DNA of 8,640 nucleotides from Candidatus Levyibacteriota bacterium (GCA_016192645.1 JACPTT010000039.1:1-8640), one strand, 5' to 3'; positions 1 to 6,213 are shown, numbered from the stretch's first letter. Notes: generated by a model from the letters alone, not told the origin. Numbers and translations: made by a program.

Positions 1-447
1 CGGAATTTTTGGATCATTCTTCCAAGTAGTTCGCAAAGGTATTGTCGCATACTGCGCAAATGAACCGTCTCTGCCAATTCCGAAAAGTTTCATATTCTCG
101 CAAATATGATAATTCTTGATCTCGCACTGGTAGCAATTAAGGCAAAAGATGTGGGTTTCGGAAGAAACAAGGTCTCCAACTTTAATATTAGTTTTTGACT
201 TTGTATTAATCTTAAGAACCTTTCCAACCATCTCATGACCAATAACTTGAGGCGGCTTTATGTGGGCTGCCGCCCATGGAATCCAATCATAAATCCCAAT
301 ATCGGTTCCGCAAATTGAGGCGTATACAACCTTGACTAAAACTTCCTCTTGCTTGGGTTTGGGGATTGGTATCTTTTTAATAACAACTCCGGGCTCGGGC
401 TTTTCTTTTACAACCGCCAGATAAATGGGGGCTAAACTACTTAACAT
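1..447 (-). CDS. Zn-dependent threonine/alcohol dehydrogenase, N-terminal part (cut by window edge)
   Basis: This is the first 149 residues of a medium-chain zinc dehydrogenase; the gene runs off the left edge. Visible are CGTD (46-49) with the likely catalytic-zinc cysteine C46, GHE (70-72) giving H71 and E72, and a structural-zinc cluster of four cysteines (C102, C105, C108, C116). The stretch CGTDIGIYDW and the segment leading into GHE resemble L-threonine 3-dehydrogenase more than general alcohol dehydrogenases, so oxidation of L-threonine or a similar polyol/alcohol with NAD(P) is the best guess. The Rossmann cofactor domain lies outside the window, so substrate and cofactor cannot be settled. 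The ATG at 447 is the only good start. It sits inside greA and overlaps its end by 11 bases, with no clear Shine-Dalgarno site, which suggests translational coupling and one transcript with greA. The family call is firm, the substrate is not. Confidence 0.85.
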   Translation of the reverse strand, partial: MLSSLAPIYLAVVKEKPEPGVVIKKIPIPKPKQEEVLVKVVYASICGTDIGIYDWIPWAAAHIKPPQVIGHEMVGKVLKINTKSKTNIKVGDLVSSETHIFCLNCYQCEIKNYHICENMKLFGIGRDGSFAQYATIPLRTTWKNDPKIP

Positions 448-916
448 CAACAATCGCGTACTTTATTTTACCAGCAGGGGCTTCTACTTCAATCTTTTCT
501 CCCATCTTTTTTCCAAGAAGCGCCTTGCCAAGAGGAGATTCATGGGAGATTTTTTTCTCATTAGGATCTGCCTCCCACTCGCCGACTAAAGTAAATGTCT
601 CCTTTTTGCCATTAACATGGAGTGTAACGGTTGAGCCAAGCTTTACAATTTTATTTCCGTTGCTTTTTCCTTTTTCCTCATGAATAATAGTAACCTGCTT
701 TAAAAGCTCCTCAATCTCATCGATTCTTCCATCTATAAATGAAAGCTCCTCCCGAGCCGCAGCGTACTCCGCATTCTCCGAAAGGTCTCCTAAATCTCTG
801 GCTGCGGAAACTCGCGTCAGCACTTCGGGCCGCTTCACTTTCGTAAGCTCTCCGTGCTCTTTTTTTAGCTCTGCTAATCCTTCTTCTGTTAGATAAATTT
901 TCTTGTTTACGTCCAT
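437..916 (-). CDS. greA: transcription elongation factor GreA
   Basis: GreA (159 residues, the usual length) enters the secondary channel of RNA polymerase and stimulates cleavage of backtracked RNA. The N-terminal coiled coil carries the signature around residues 40-56, including GDLSENAEY, with the two acidic tip residues D44 and E47 that help hold the catalytic Mg2+. The C-terminal FKBP-like domain spans about residues 85-158, with the typical SPLGKALLGKKMGE segment (127-140). The start at 916 gives the family-typical N-terminus; only a weak AGAGA-like site precedes it. A good promoter (973-999) and a terminator-like hairpin (922-962) lie just upstream, so greA appears to be transcribed apart from the CoA gene before it. 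The downstream dehydrogenase starts inside the greA end. Confidence 0.97.
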   Translation of the reverse strand: MDVNKKIYLTEEGLAELKKEHGELTKVKRPEVLTRVSAARDLGDLSENAEYAAAREELSFIDGRIDEIEELLKQVTIIHEEKGKSNGNKIVKLGSTVTLHVNGKKETFTLVGEWEADPNEKKISHESPLGKALLGKKMGEKIEVEAPAGKIKYAIVDVK

Positions 917-921
917 ATATT

Positions 922-962
922 TTCTCTAAAAACAAAATCCCTCAAATGCAAATGCTTGAGGG
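922..962 (-). terminator. terminator-like hairpin in the greA leader
   Basis: Read on the minus strand, the arms CCCTCAA (956-962) and TTGAGGG (939-945) form a 7-base-pair stem with a 10-base loop, followed directly by ATTTTGTTTTTA. This is the form of an intrinsic terminator and would end transcripts coming from the CoA gene. It lies downstream of the predicted greA promoter and only about 20 bases before the greA start, so greA transcripts would have to read through it; it may therefore act as an attenuator. The stem is short and the T tract is interrupted by a G, so strength is uncertain. Confidence 0.6.
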
Positions 963-972
963 CACCCTGCAT

Positions 973-999
973 CTTATAGCAAGCCATCCCTTTTGTCAA
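973..999 (-). promoter_or_regulatory. putative greA promoter
   Basis: On the minus strand there is a perfect -35 box TTGACA (994-999), a 15-base spacer, and TATAAG (973-978), five of six matches to the -10 consensus. An alternative -10, TAAGAT (971-976), would give a 17-base spacer. Transcription would begin near 965, so the RNA would start almost at the base of the 939-962 hairpin. It lies in the gap between the CoA gene and greA, where a promoter is expected. Confidence 0.6.
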
Positions 1000-1011
1000 T
1001 ATCCTCTAGTA

Positions 1012-2028
1012 TTAAGCTGGCCTTGGGAAAAACTTGCCGACAAGTCTAAACGCCTTTTCTTTGCTTTCTTCGGTCACCTCAACCCCTACTGCTCCTTCGT
1101 TTGGTTGGCCATAGAAGATCGTCCAATCAAGAGGAGCAGAAAGTAAACAAGGCAGAACCGTCAAGTCCTCTTCTCCCTCAACCCTAAGAACAATTCGTGC
1201 TTGTTGTTGGGTATTTACGAGCTGAATTGTCTTTTGGACCGCCTTGAATAGTTGGGGCGTGAGAGAACCCGAGGGATTTTTGACCTTAAAGACCTTCTCT
1301 TCTCCCTTAAACCCAAGCTCAGTTAAGCTTTTGAATCTCTTTTTTCTCGAAACCTTAAAATCAACAATGCAAATCCTCTGTTTAATACCCAAACGATTGA
1401 ATTCTCTTGTTGTAATATCGCCAACGGTGATTACCAAAGCATTTGATCTAAAATCTCTCACTTGTCTCATATCCTTAATGAGTCTACCAAATGGCTTTTG
1501 CAGGACTTTGCGAAGTTTACTGGGAAGAATTAAAGTCTTACTAAACCAGTCTGGCTTAATATATAATCTTCCGTTTCTATTAATCTCTCCTTGCCGTATT
1601 CGCAATGAAGAAATAAGTCGTCCATCTTCTGCCAAAACAGAAGGCGCGATAAGAATTCTGAGCAAAGATAACCCCTTCGCTTTTCTCTTTCTGTTGATAA
1701 GCCTTGCGCCCCTTACTGTCTCTTTTGAAACAATAAGTGCTTCTGCGCCGAGTTTTTTCGAGAGCGTGGGTCCAACTACATCCTGAATTTGAACAATCTC
1801 GGCTCTATCGGTTAGTCCCTCTGCTCTTAAAAACCGATCAAGAAAGGCACTTCTTATGCTATATGATTCGGTTCTCTCTTTTTCTACTCTTTGAACAAAA
1901 CCATCGCTTGTTAAGCCAATAACCACTTTTTTTCCTTTTGAGAAGGCAAAGCGGAGAAACTCTTTATGTCCTTTGTGAAAATGGTCAAATGTTCCCCCGC
2001 AAGCTACAATTTTGAACTGTTTCCTCAT
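1012..2028 (-). CDS. fusion of archaeal-type phosphopantetheine adenylyltransferase and GTP-dependent dephospho-CoA kinase (DUF359)
   Basis: The 338-residue protein appears to join the last two steps of CoA synthesis. Residues about 1-155 are an archaeal-type 4'-phosphopantetheine adenylyltransferase: GGTFDHFHKGH (11-21) holds the HxGH nucleotide-binding motif, VVGPT (84-88) and IVSKET (99-104) are typical of the archaeal/eukaryotic form, and ISSLRIR (139-145) is the ISSTRIR-like loop. Residues about 170-335 match DUF359, the archaeal GTP-dependent dephospho-CoA kinase: VITVGDITT (199-207), CIVDFK (220-225), KNPSGSLT (250-257), RVEGEEDL (282-289) and FYGQPNEG (305-312). Bacteria normally use a separate CoaD and a P-loop CoaE, so this is an archaeal-style solution in a bacterial-looking context. 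The start ATG overlaps the preceding stop as ATGA, so it is translated with the nucleotidyltransferase gene. Both domain calls rest on motif recognition and the activity is inferred. Confidence 0.88.
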   Translation of the reverse strand: MRKQFKIVACGGTFDHFHKGHKEFLRFAFSKGKKVVIGLTSDGFVQRVEKERTESYSIRSAFLDRFLRAEGLTDRAEIVQIQDVVGPTLSKKLGAEALIVSKETVRGARLINRKRKAKGLSLLRILIAPSVLAEDGRLISSLRIRQGEINRNGRLYIKPDWFSKTLILPSKLRKVLQKPFGRLIKDMRQVRDFRSNALVITVGDITTREFNRLGIKQRICIVDFKVSRKKRFKSLTELGFKGEEKVFKVKNPSGSLTPQLFKAVQKTIQLVNTQQQARIVLRVEGEEDLTVLPCLLSAPLDWTIFYGQPNEGAVGVEVTEESKEKAFRLVGKFFPRPA

Positions 2029-2813
2029 ATTTGATACTGCCTCAAGCGCTTATTATACTCTTTAAGTATCTTTTGACGATGGTCAAGGGGGTGAAAAGCC
2101 AACATATGATCTGATATTATTTCTATTGTTCTGTGTTTTCTCATATACCAGAGCTGGAGAACTTTTGCAAGAAATTCGAAAGAATTAAGTAATTGAGTAA
2201 TTAAGAAATTATGGTTTTTGCTTCTCTTAATATCTTTATAGCTTAATCGCTTAATATCTAGGCTATTTGGCAAGAACTTCTTTACCCACAAGTTTGCCCT
2301 GATGAACCTGCCATATGCGTCTCCCCTCTCAAAAATCGGCATCATCTGAACCACCTCATGCGCGCCGAAAAGATCCTGTTTTTCCTTGGGTAAACCAAGA
2401 GCCCTAAAAAGTCGTGTTGTCCACAAGCTATTTTTCCGAACTACTACAAATAAATCTATATCGTCATTTTTATCGGCATTGTTCATCGCTAAAGCTCCGC
2501 TTATTCCAATTAGCCTAACTGTGGGAATCCAAGAGAAAAAAGGCAGAGTTCTTTTGGCGATCTTGATCTTTTCATAACTCACTTTTTCTCGCTGCTTTCT
2601 TTTTGCAATAATATCCTCTCGTCCCAAAAAACAATAAAACCCATCTTTTTCTGTAATAACCAAAGAAACAGTCTTTAATGCTTTTTCAAATTCTTTTCTG
2701 CTTGTTTTTTTATCAAGTAAGAAGTGCCAAAGTTCTTTTTTTGTAAGTGGATAAGCAAAAACATCACTATAGGCAATCGTTCGAAGAATTGCCTGTTGAG
2801 CCTCTTTTATCAT
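2025..2813 (-). CDS. polymerase-beta-type nucleotidyltransferase with N-terminal helical/winged-helix-like region, role unknown
   Basis: A 262-residue protein. Residues 1-75 are charged and helical and look like a small winged-helix domain (LTKKELWHFLL, then KDGFYCFLGRE). Residues about 98-165 hold the nucleotidyltransferase core: ISGALAMNN (104-112) corresponds to the GS-type loop and DDIDLFVVV (117-125) provides the metal-binding pair D118 and D120. The third carboxylate is not certain; E152 in AHEVVQMMPI is a candidate. The stretch NLWVKKFLPN (174-183) is followed by a variable linker encoded by short tandem repeats (2183-2211 and 2226-2259), then by a helical tail with LWYMRKHRT. It resembles an uncharacterised group seen in candidate phyla bacteria; the substrate is unknown. 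It starts 12 bases after the solute-binding protein gene ends and shares an ATGA overlap with the CoA fusion gene. A TATAAT box lies just before its start. Confidence 0.75.
   Translation of the reverse strand: MIKEAQQAILRTIAYSDVFAYPLTKKELWHFLLDKKTSRKEFEKALKTVSLVITEKDGFYCFLGREDIIAKRKQREKVSYEKIKIAKRTLPFFSWIPTVRLIGISGALAMNNADKNDDIDLFVVVRKNSLWTTRLFRALGLPKEKQDLFGAHEVVQMMPIFERGDAYGRFIRANLWVKKFLPNSLDIKRLSYKDIKRSKNHNFLITQLLNSFEFLAKVLQLWYMRKHRTIEIISDHMLAFHPLDHRQKILKEYNKRLRQYQI
2183..2211. repeat. period-8 tandem repeat inside the nucleotidyltransferase gene
   Basis: On the plus strand the units are AATTAAGT (2183-2190), AATTGAGT (2191-2198), AATTAAGA (2199-2206) and a partial AATTA (2207-2211). Three full units equal 24 bases, so the array is read in frame, as part of the linker around residues 202-211 (NFLITQLLN). 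It lies between the NLWVKKFLPN block and the C-terminal helices, where an insert is likely to be tolerated. Confidence 0.75.
2226..2259. repeat. 10-base direct repeat spaced 24 bases apart in the same linker
   Basis: CTTAATATCT occurs at 2226-2235 and again at 2250-2259, exactly 24 bases apart, with GCTTAATC and GCTTAATA (2241-2256) between and within. In the protein this appears as DIKRLSYK followed by DIKRSKNH (residues 186-201), an 8-residue duplication. It may be part of the same repeat insertion as 2183-2211, or a target duplication. Confidence 0.6.
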
Positions 2814-2819
2814 GCACGA

Positions 2820-2825
2820 ATTATA
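2820..2825 (-). promoter_or_regulatory. TATAAT box six bases before the nucleotidyltransferase ATG (possible leaderless start)
   Basis: On the minus strand a perfect TATAAT (2820-2825) is separated by six bases from the ATG at 2813, so a transcript from it would start at or very near the A of the start codon. No convincing -35 box is seen 16-18 bases upstream. There is no Shine-Dalgarno site before this start, which fits a leaderless message. It overlaps the end of the solute-binding protein gene, so readthrough from that gene is also possible. Confidence 0.4.
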
Positions 2826-4253
2826 CTACTTTTGAGGTGTGCCTTCGTATTGCTGAAGAACTTGAGAAACGCCGGAAGATAAAGTCTCAACTGCGCTCTG
2901 GGGCGAAGTGTTGCCTAAGATTGAACGAACAGCATTACCCAAATAGGCATTCATTTGTGAATTTAAGCCATCATCAAAGGTATCGCTTGAGAAAAACGAG
3001 GAAACAGCCCCATCTGCTTGGGAAACAAACGGATAGACAAATTGATTATCTTTAAGTAAGTCTTTTAATTCTTTATTTGCATAAGGCTCTCCAAAAAGTC
3101 TTGTCTTTGAGATTTCGGTGAAAAGTTTCTGCTGGGTTTCTTTTTTTGCAAGAAATTTCATAAATAAAAGCGCCTCTTTTTGATGTTTGCTCTTTGAAGA
3201 AACCCCTTCCGCCCAATAGCTGGCAATTGTCATATTTCTGCCCGGCAGGTGCGGGACGGAGGCTATTTGAAACGAAAGGTTAGGATTTATAGCTTTTATA
3301 GTAAAAACATCCCAGGAATAGCCAAAATACATTGCAAGATTACCCTTGGCAAAAGCAAGAATTGAGGGATCAAGAGTTTGATCCCAAACATTTCCCTCTC
3401 CGCTTGCAAAAGATGCATAAAAAGAAAGGGCATCCGAGCTTGCCTGATCAGTTTTTAATAGGTTTTTGATATCTGCGCCGTTTTGCACAAAAAGAAGCGA
3501 AACAATATCGGGCGCATGAGTAATGTTGTCAAATGTGCCAAGTGCCGCGCCTGAAGTTTTGATCCTTCCCGTCTCGTCTTTAACGGTTAATACGCGAGCT
3601 GATTTTGCAAAATCTTCCCACGTTGTTGGAGTCTCAAGAGAAGCTGCCTGGAAGAGCTCGGTATTTATAAAAAGCGAAAGCGTATCAATCTCCAAGGGAA
3701 TGCCGTAAATTGCTCCGTTTTTAATAAGGTCTGTCTGGGCAACAGGATAAAATTGCTTTCTAAAAGCATCGGCAGATATTACATCGCTTGAAAGCGGTAA
3801 AAGAACATCGAAAAGTTGAGGAACCCAGCTGTTATGAAAGCGAAAAACATCCGCTCCTGTACCATTTTTAATGCGGGTTAGCAACCGATTTCTATACTGC
3901 TTTATATCTTCCTTAACATATTGCACCGAAATATTCGGGTTTTCCCTTTCAAAATCCGCAAATACAGCCTGCATTACACGGCTATCTTCCCATAACCCCC
4001 AATAGGTAAGGGTAATTTTTTCGGGTTTTTGTTTAAAAAATCTGGGACCGATTACCGAAAAAATCAAAAAACTAAAAATAAGAAGGAAAATAAGACCAAG
4101 CGCTCCTTTTATAAGAGTTCCGCGAGAAAAGAGCGAAGATTCAGGAGGGGGCGGAGGAACAGAAGGAGACGCAGGCGGAGGAATTTCGGTTGAGTAAGGG
4201 GGGGACTGGGGGTTTATACCCTGCGGGTTCTGAAAGACAGTATTTTCGTTCAT
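2826..4253 (-). CDS. membrane-anchored family 1 extracellular solute-binding protein
   Basis: A 475-residue protein of the ABC sugar-binding type (MalE/UgpB-like fold). Residues 1-40 are an unusual proline-rich tail (IPPPASPSVPPPPP at 24-37), residues about 46-69 are a single strong membrane segment, and the rest is the binding domain: ITLTYWGLWED (80-90), the IKNGTGADVFRFHNSW region, then IYGIPLEIDTLSLFINTELF, an early lobe typical of the family, and SYWAEGVSSKSKHQKEALLFMKFL later on. There is no lipobox cysteine after the membrane segment, so it is probably a signal anchor with the proline-rich tail in the cytoplasm and the binding domain outside. The start ATG at 4253 is preferred over an upstream in-frame start at 4319, which would extend across the divergent promoter region. 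No permease or ATPase gene is nearby, so the transporter partner and the ligand are unknown; sugars or oligosaccharides are typical for this family. Confidence 0.9.
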   Translation of the reverse strand: MNENTVFQNPQGINPQSPPYSTEIPPPASPSVPPPPPESSLFSRGTLIKGALGLIFLLIFSFLIFSVIGPRFFKQKPEKITLTYWGLWEDSRVMQAVFADFERENPNISVQYVKEDIKQYRNRLLTRIKNGTGADVFRFHNSWVPQLFDVLLPLSSDVISADAFRKQFYPVAQTDLIKNGAIYGIPLEIDTLSLFINTELFQAASLETPTTWEDFAKSARVLTVKDETGRIKTSGAALGTFDNITHAPDIVSLLFVQNGADIKNLLKTDQASSDALSFYASFASGEGNVWDQTLDPSILAFAKGNLAMYFGYSWDVFTIKAINPNLSFQIASVPHLPGRNMTIASYWAEGVSSKSKHQKEALLFMKFLAKKETQQKLFTEISKTRLFGEPYANKELKDLLKDNQFVYPFVSQADGAVSSFFSSDTFDDGLNSQMNAYLGNAVRSILGNTSPQSAVETLSSGVSQVLQQYEGTPQK

Positions 4254-4270
4254 ATTCTTAGTTTTAGTAT

Positions 4271-4299
4271 AGTATAATACGGAAAGAGACTTGTGGCAA
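4271..4299 (-). promoter_or_regulatory. putative promoter for the solute-binding protein operon
   Basis: On the minus strand TTGCCA (4294-4299), a 17-base spacer and TATACT (4271-4276) match the -35 and -10 consensus in five of six positions each. A second TATACT sits at 4266-4271. Transcription would begin near 4264, leaving about 11 bases before the ATG at 4253, with no clear Shine-Dalgarno site. It would drive the solute-binding protein, nucleotidyltransferase and CoA fusion genes together. Its -35 overlaps the start region of the divergent VanW gene. Confidence 0.6.
4273..4288 (+). promoter_or_regulatory. putative -10 box and ribosome binding site for the VanW gene
   Basis: TATAAT (4273-4278) overlaps the TATACT of the opposite promoter. 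GGAAAGAG (4281-4288) is a purine-rich, Shine-Dalgarno-like site 11 bases before the ATG at 4300. It lies only two bases before the alternative TTG start at 4291, which argues for the ATG. No good -35 box is visible upstream. Confidence 0.4.
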
Positions 4300-5718
4300 A
4301 TGAAAAAAAATGAATACAAAAAAATTCTCCGATCCGTAACTCACAGCCTTTTTTGGTTTTTAATCGGCGCTGCATTAGGACTCTTTTTCATCGTAAGTTT
4401 TGCCTTTATTCTCTTCCAGAGACAGTATGCCGATGTTGTTTATCCGGGCGTTATGGTCAATGGCGTTAATTTTGGCGGAAAGACAAAAGAAGAAGTAAAG
4501 AGGTTCTTTGCTTTGAAAAATGCAAAAATCGCCCAAACACAGTTCGCCTTAACAAGCGACTATGGCGTGGCTACCATCTCAGCCAAGCAACTAAACTTTG
4601 GTTATAACGAAGAACTCCTGGCAAATCAGGCCTACAGCGTTGGAAAGTCAATTGATCCCCTTTCTAATTTAAGCCTTGTGGTCCAAGCGTATCTTAACGG
4701 AATAAATCTACCTGCCTCTTACCACTACTTAGAAAATGAACTGGAAGCTCTTCTAAAACCAACTATGGAAAAGGTCGATATTGCGCCTGTAGATGCACTC
4801 TTTCAATTTCAAAATGGCAGAGTTGTTGCCTTCAGACCCTCAAGCGATGGGCAAGAAGTCGATACAGAGTCCTTAAAAATGAAGCTCTCCTCAAAAACAC
4901 TTCCGGTTGTCCTGGCAGAAAAACCGCAAGTAATCACTATTGCCATCCCGATTCGGGTATTAAAACCTAAGATAACGACGCAGAAGGCAAACAATCTTGG
5001 CATCAAAGAACTTATTGGAGAAGGAACATCTCTTTTTCAAGGATCAATACCTAATAGAATTTATAATATAACCCTTGCTGCCACCCGCCTTAATGGTCTA
5101 CTGGTTGCACCGGGAGAAACTTTCTCTTTTGGAAAGGCGCTGGGCGATGTTTCTTCTTTTACCGGTTACAAGCAGGCGTTTATTATCCAAAATGGTCGAA
5201 CGGTCTTAGGAGATGGAGGAGGAGTCTGCCAGGTTTCAACCACTTTTTTTCGGGCGATCTTAAACGCCGGACTCCCAATTCCTGAAAGACATGCCCATGC
5301 TTATAGAGTTGGATATTATGAACAAGATTCGCCTCCTGGATTTGACGCAACGGTTTATGTCCCAAGCGTTGATTTAAAGTTTAAAAACGATACGGAAAAC
5401 TATATTCTCATCCAGACTGCTCTTAATCCAAACCAAGAACGACTCACTTTTCTTCTCTACGGCACAAAAGACGACAGACAAGTAACCATTAGTAAGCCTG
5501 TTCTTACAAACCAAACTCCTGCTCCGCCACCCCTTTACCAAGATGATCCAACATTGCCAAAAGGAATAACCAAACAGATTGATTTTGCGGCCCCTGGTGC
5601 AACCTCTGTCTTCACCAGAGAAGTTGCAAGGAACGGAAAAATTATTATCTCCGATAAATTCGTCTCAAATTATCGTCCTTGGCAAGCAGTTTATCTTCGA
5701 GGAACAAAAGAGCAATAG
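4300..5718 (+). CDS. VanW family membrane-anchored surface protein with C-terminal G5-like domain
   Basis: A 472-residue protein. Residues about 13-40 form a signal anchor. Residues about 45-215 look like the putative peptidoglycan-binding region that often precedes VanW (VMVNGVNFGGKTKEEVKRFF at 51-70). The VanW domain spans about 240-395, with the conserved LLVAPGETFSFGKALG (267-282), GDGGGVCQVSTTFF (304-317) and the histidine-rich ERHAHAYRVGYY (329-340). Residues about 415-470 (KGITKQIDFAAPGA, then EVARNGKIIISDKFVSNYRP) resemble a G5 domain, thought to bind cell-wall material. The protein is therefore probably anchored and faces the wall; VanW has no firmly established catalytic role. The ATG at 4300 is chosen over the TTG at 4291. 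It heads the rightward block, divergent from the solute-binding protein gene and ten bases before the next gene. Confidence 0.92.
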   Translation: MKKNEYKKILRSVTHSLFWFLIGAALGLFFIVSFAFILFQRQYADVVYPGVMVNGVNFGGKTKEEVKRFFALKNAKIAQTQFALTSDYGVATISAKQLNFGYNEELLANQAYSVGKSIDPLSNLSLVVQAYLNGINLPASYHYLENELEALLKPTMEKVDIAPVDALFQFQNGRVVAFRPSSDGQEVDTESLKMKLSSKTLPVVLAEKPQVITIAIPIRVLKPKITTQKANNLGIKELIGEGTSLFQGSIPNRIYNITLAATRLNGLLVAPGETFSFGKALGDVSSFTGYKQAFIIQNGRTVLGDGGGVCQVSTTFFRAILNAGLPIPERHAHAYRVGYYEQDSPPGFDATVYVPSVDLKFKNDTENYILIQTALNPNQERLTFLLYGTKDDRQVTISKPVLTNQTPAPPPLYQDDPTLPKGITKQIDFAAPGATSVFTREVARNGKIIISDKFVSNYRPWQAVYLRGTKEQ

Positions 5719-5727
5719 CACTAATTT

Positions 5728-6213
5728 ATGGGAAAAGTTATTTCGGTTAAAGAAGCAATTATGATAAGCGCCAAGCTGCATGAACAGAACAAAACTATCG
5801 TTCTGGCGGGTGGTTGCTTTGATATCCTCCATCTTGGCCATGTTGAGTTTTTAAAAAAGGCAAAAGAGAAGGCGGCTGCGCTTTTTGTTCTTCTTGAAAG
5901 CGATGAGAAAGTAAAGCAAATTAAAGGAGAAAACCGCCCAATCCATAGCCAAGAAGAAAGAGCAAAAGTATTATCTGCGCTTGAGATGGTTGACTATGTG
6001 GTTCTTCTTCCCTATTTTATGGCAAACAAAGATTATGACAAGCTTGTAATATCAATAAAACCTGATATAATTGCCACAACTAAAGCAGATAAATATAGAA
6101 AACATAAAGAAAGGCAGGCAAAATTACTAAACGCGCAAGTTTTAGATGTTATAGATAGACTGCCCAATAAATCAACAAATTTACTTGCGCAAAGGCTTTC
6201 CCATGAACTCTAA
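5728..6213 (+). CDS. RfaE2/HldE-C-like cytidylyltransferase-fold nucleotidyltransferase
   Basis: A single-domain, 161-residue HIGH-type nucleotidyltransferase. AGGCFDILHLGH (27-38) carries the HxGH motif (H35, H38), followed by LLESDEKVKQIKGENRPI (55-72) and ERAKVLSALEMVDYVVLLP (77-95), close to the adenylyltransferase domain of the heptose-activating enzyme HldE/RfaE. KSTNLL (148-153) would be the C-terminal nucleotide-contacting loop. The KGGDY-type motif of true heptose enzymes is replaced by IIATTKADKYRKHKERQA, so the substrate is probably different: a sugar or glycerol phosphate, or a flavin precursor as in archaeal FAD synthases, are options. No heptose pathway partners are seen here. 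The start is ten bases after the VanW gene ends, with no evident Shine-Dalgarno site. Its last 11 bases overlap the DUF192 gene. Confidence 0.8.
   Translation: MGKVISVKEAIMISAKLHEQNKTIVLAGGCFDILHLGHVEFLKKAKEKAAALFVLLESDEKVKQIKGENRPIHSQEERAKVLSALEMVDYVVLLPYFMANKDYDKLVISIKPDIIATTKADKYRKHKERQAKLLNAQVLDVIDRLPNKSTNLLAQRLSHEL
6191..6195 (+). promoter_or_regulatory. ribosome binding site deciding the DUF192 start
   Basis: AAAGG lies seven bases before the ATG at 6203, inside the end of the upstream gene. This supports the ATG over the in-frame TTG at 6185, which lies upstream of this site. Confidence 0.55.

Noticed and set aside
946..1146. short plus-strand frame starting at the greA leader hairpin
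   Set aside because: It overlaps the terminator-like hairpin and the end of the CoA gene on the other strand and shows no protein features.
1244..1786. 180-residue open frame on the plus strand
   Set aside because: It lies wholly opposite the CoA fusion gene, has no recognisable domain, and the minus-strand frame has clear conserved motifs.
2025..2027. possible TGA recoding, as in some candidate phyla bacteria
   Set aside because: TGA ends the nucleotidyltransferase gene exactly at the ATGA overlap with a good downstream gene, so TGA acts as a stop here. The early TGA in rmuC is better explained by a frameshift.
3241..3262. GC-rich stretch in the solute-binding protein gene as another inserted palindromic repeat
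   Set aside because: The encoded VPHLPGR fits the normal course of the family before SYWAEGV, and no flanking repeats or insert were found.
4291..4299. TTG start for the VanW gene
   Set aside because: It lies only two bases after the likely ribosome binding site; the ATG at 4300 has better spacing and gives a usual signal-anchor start.
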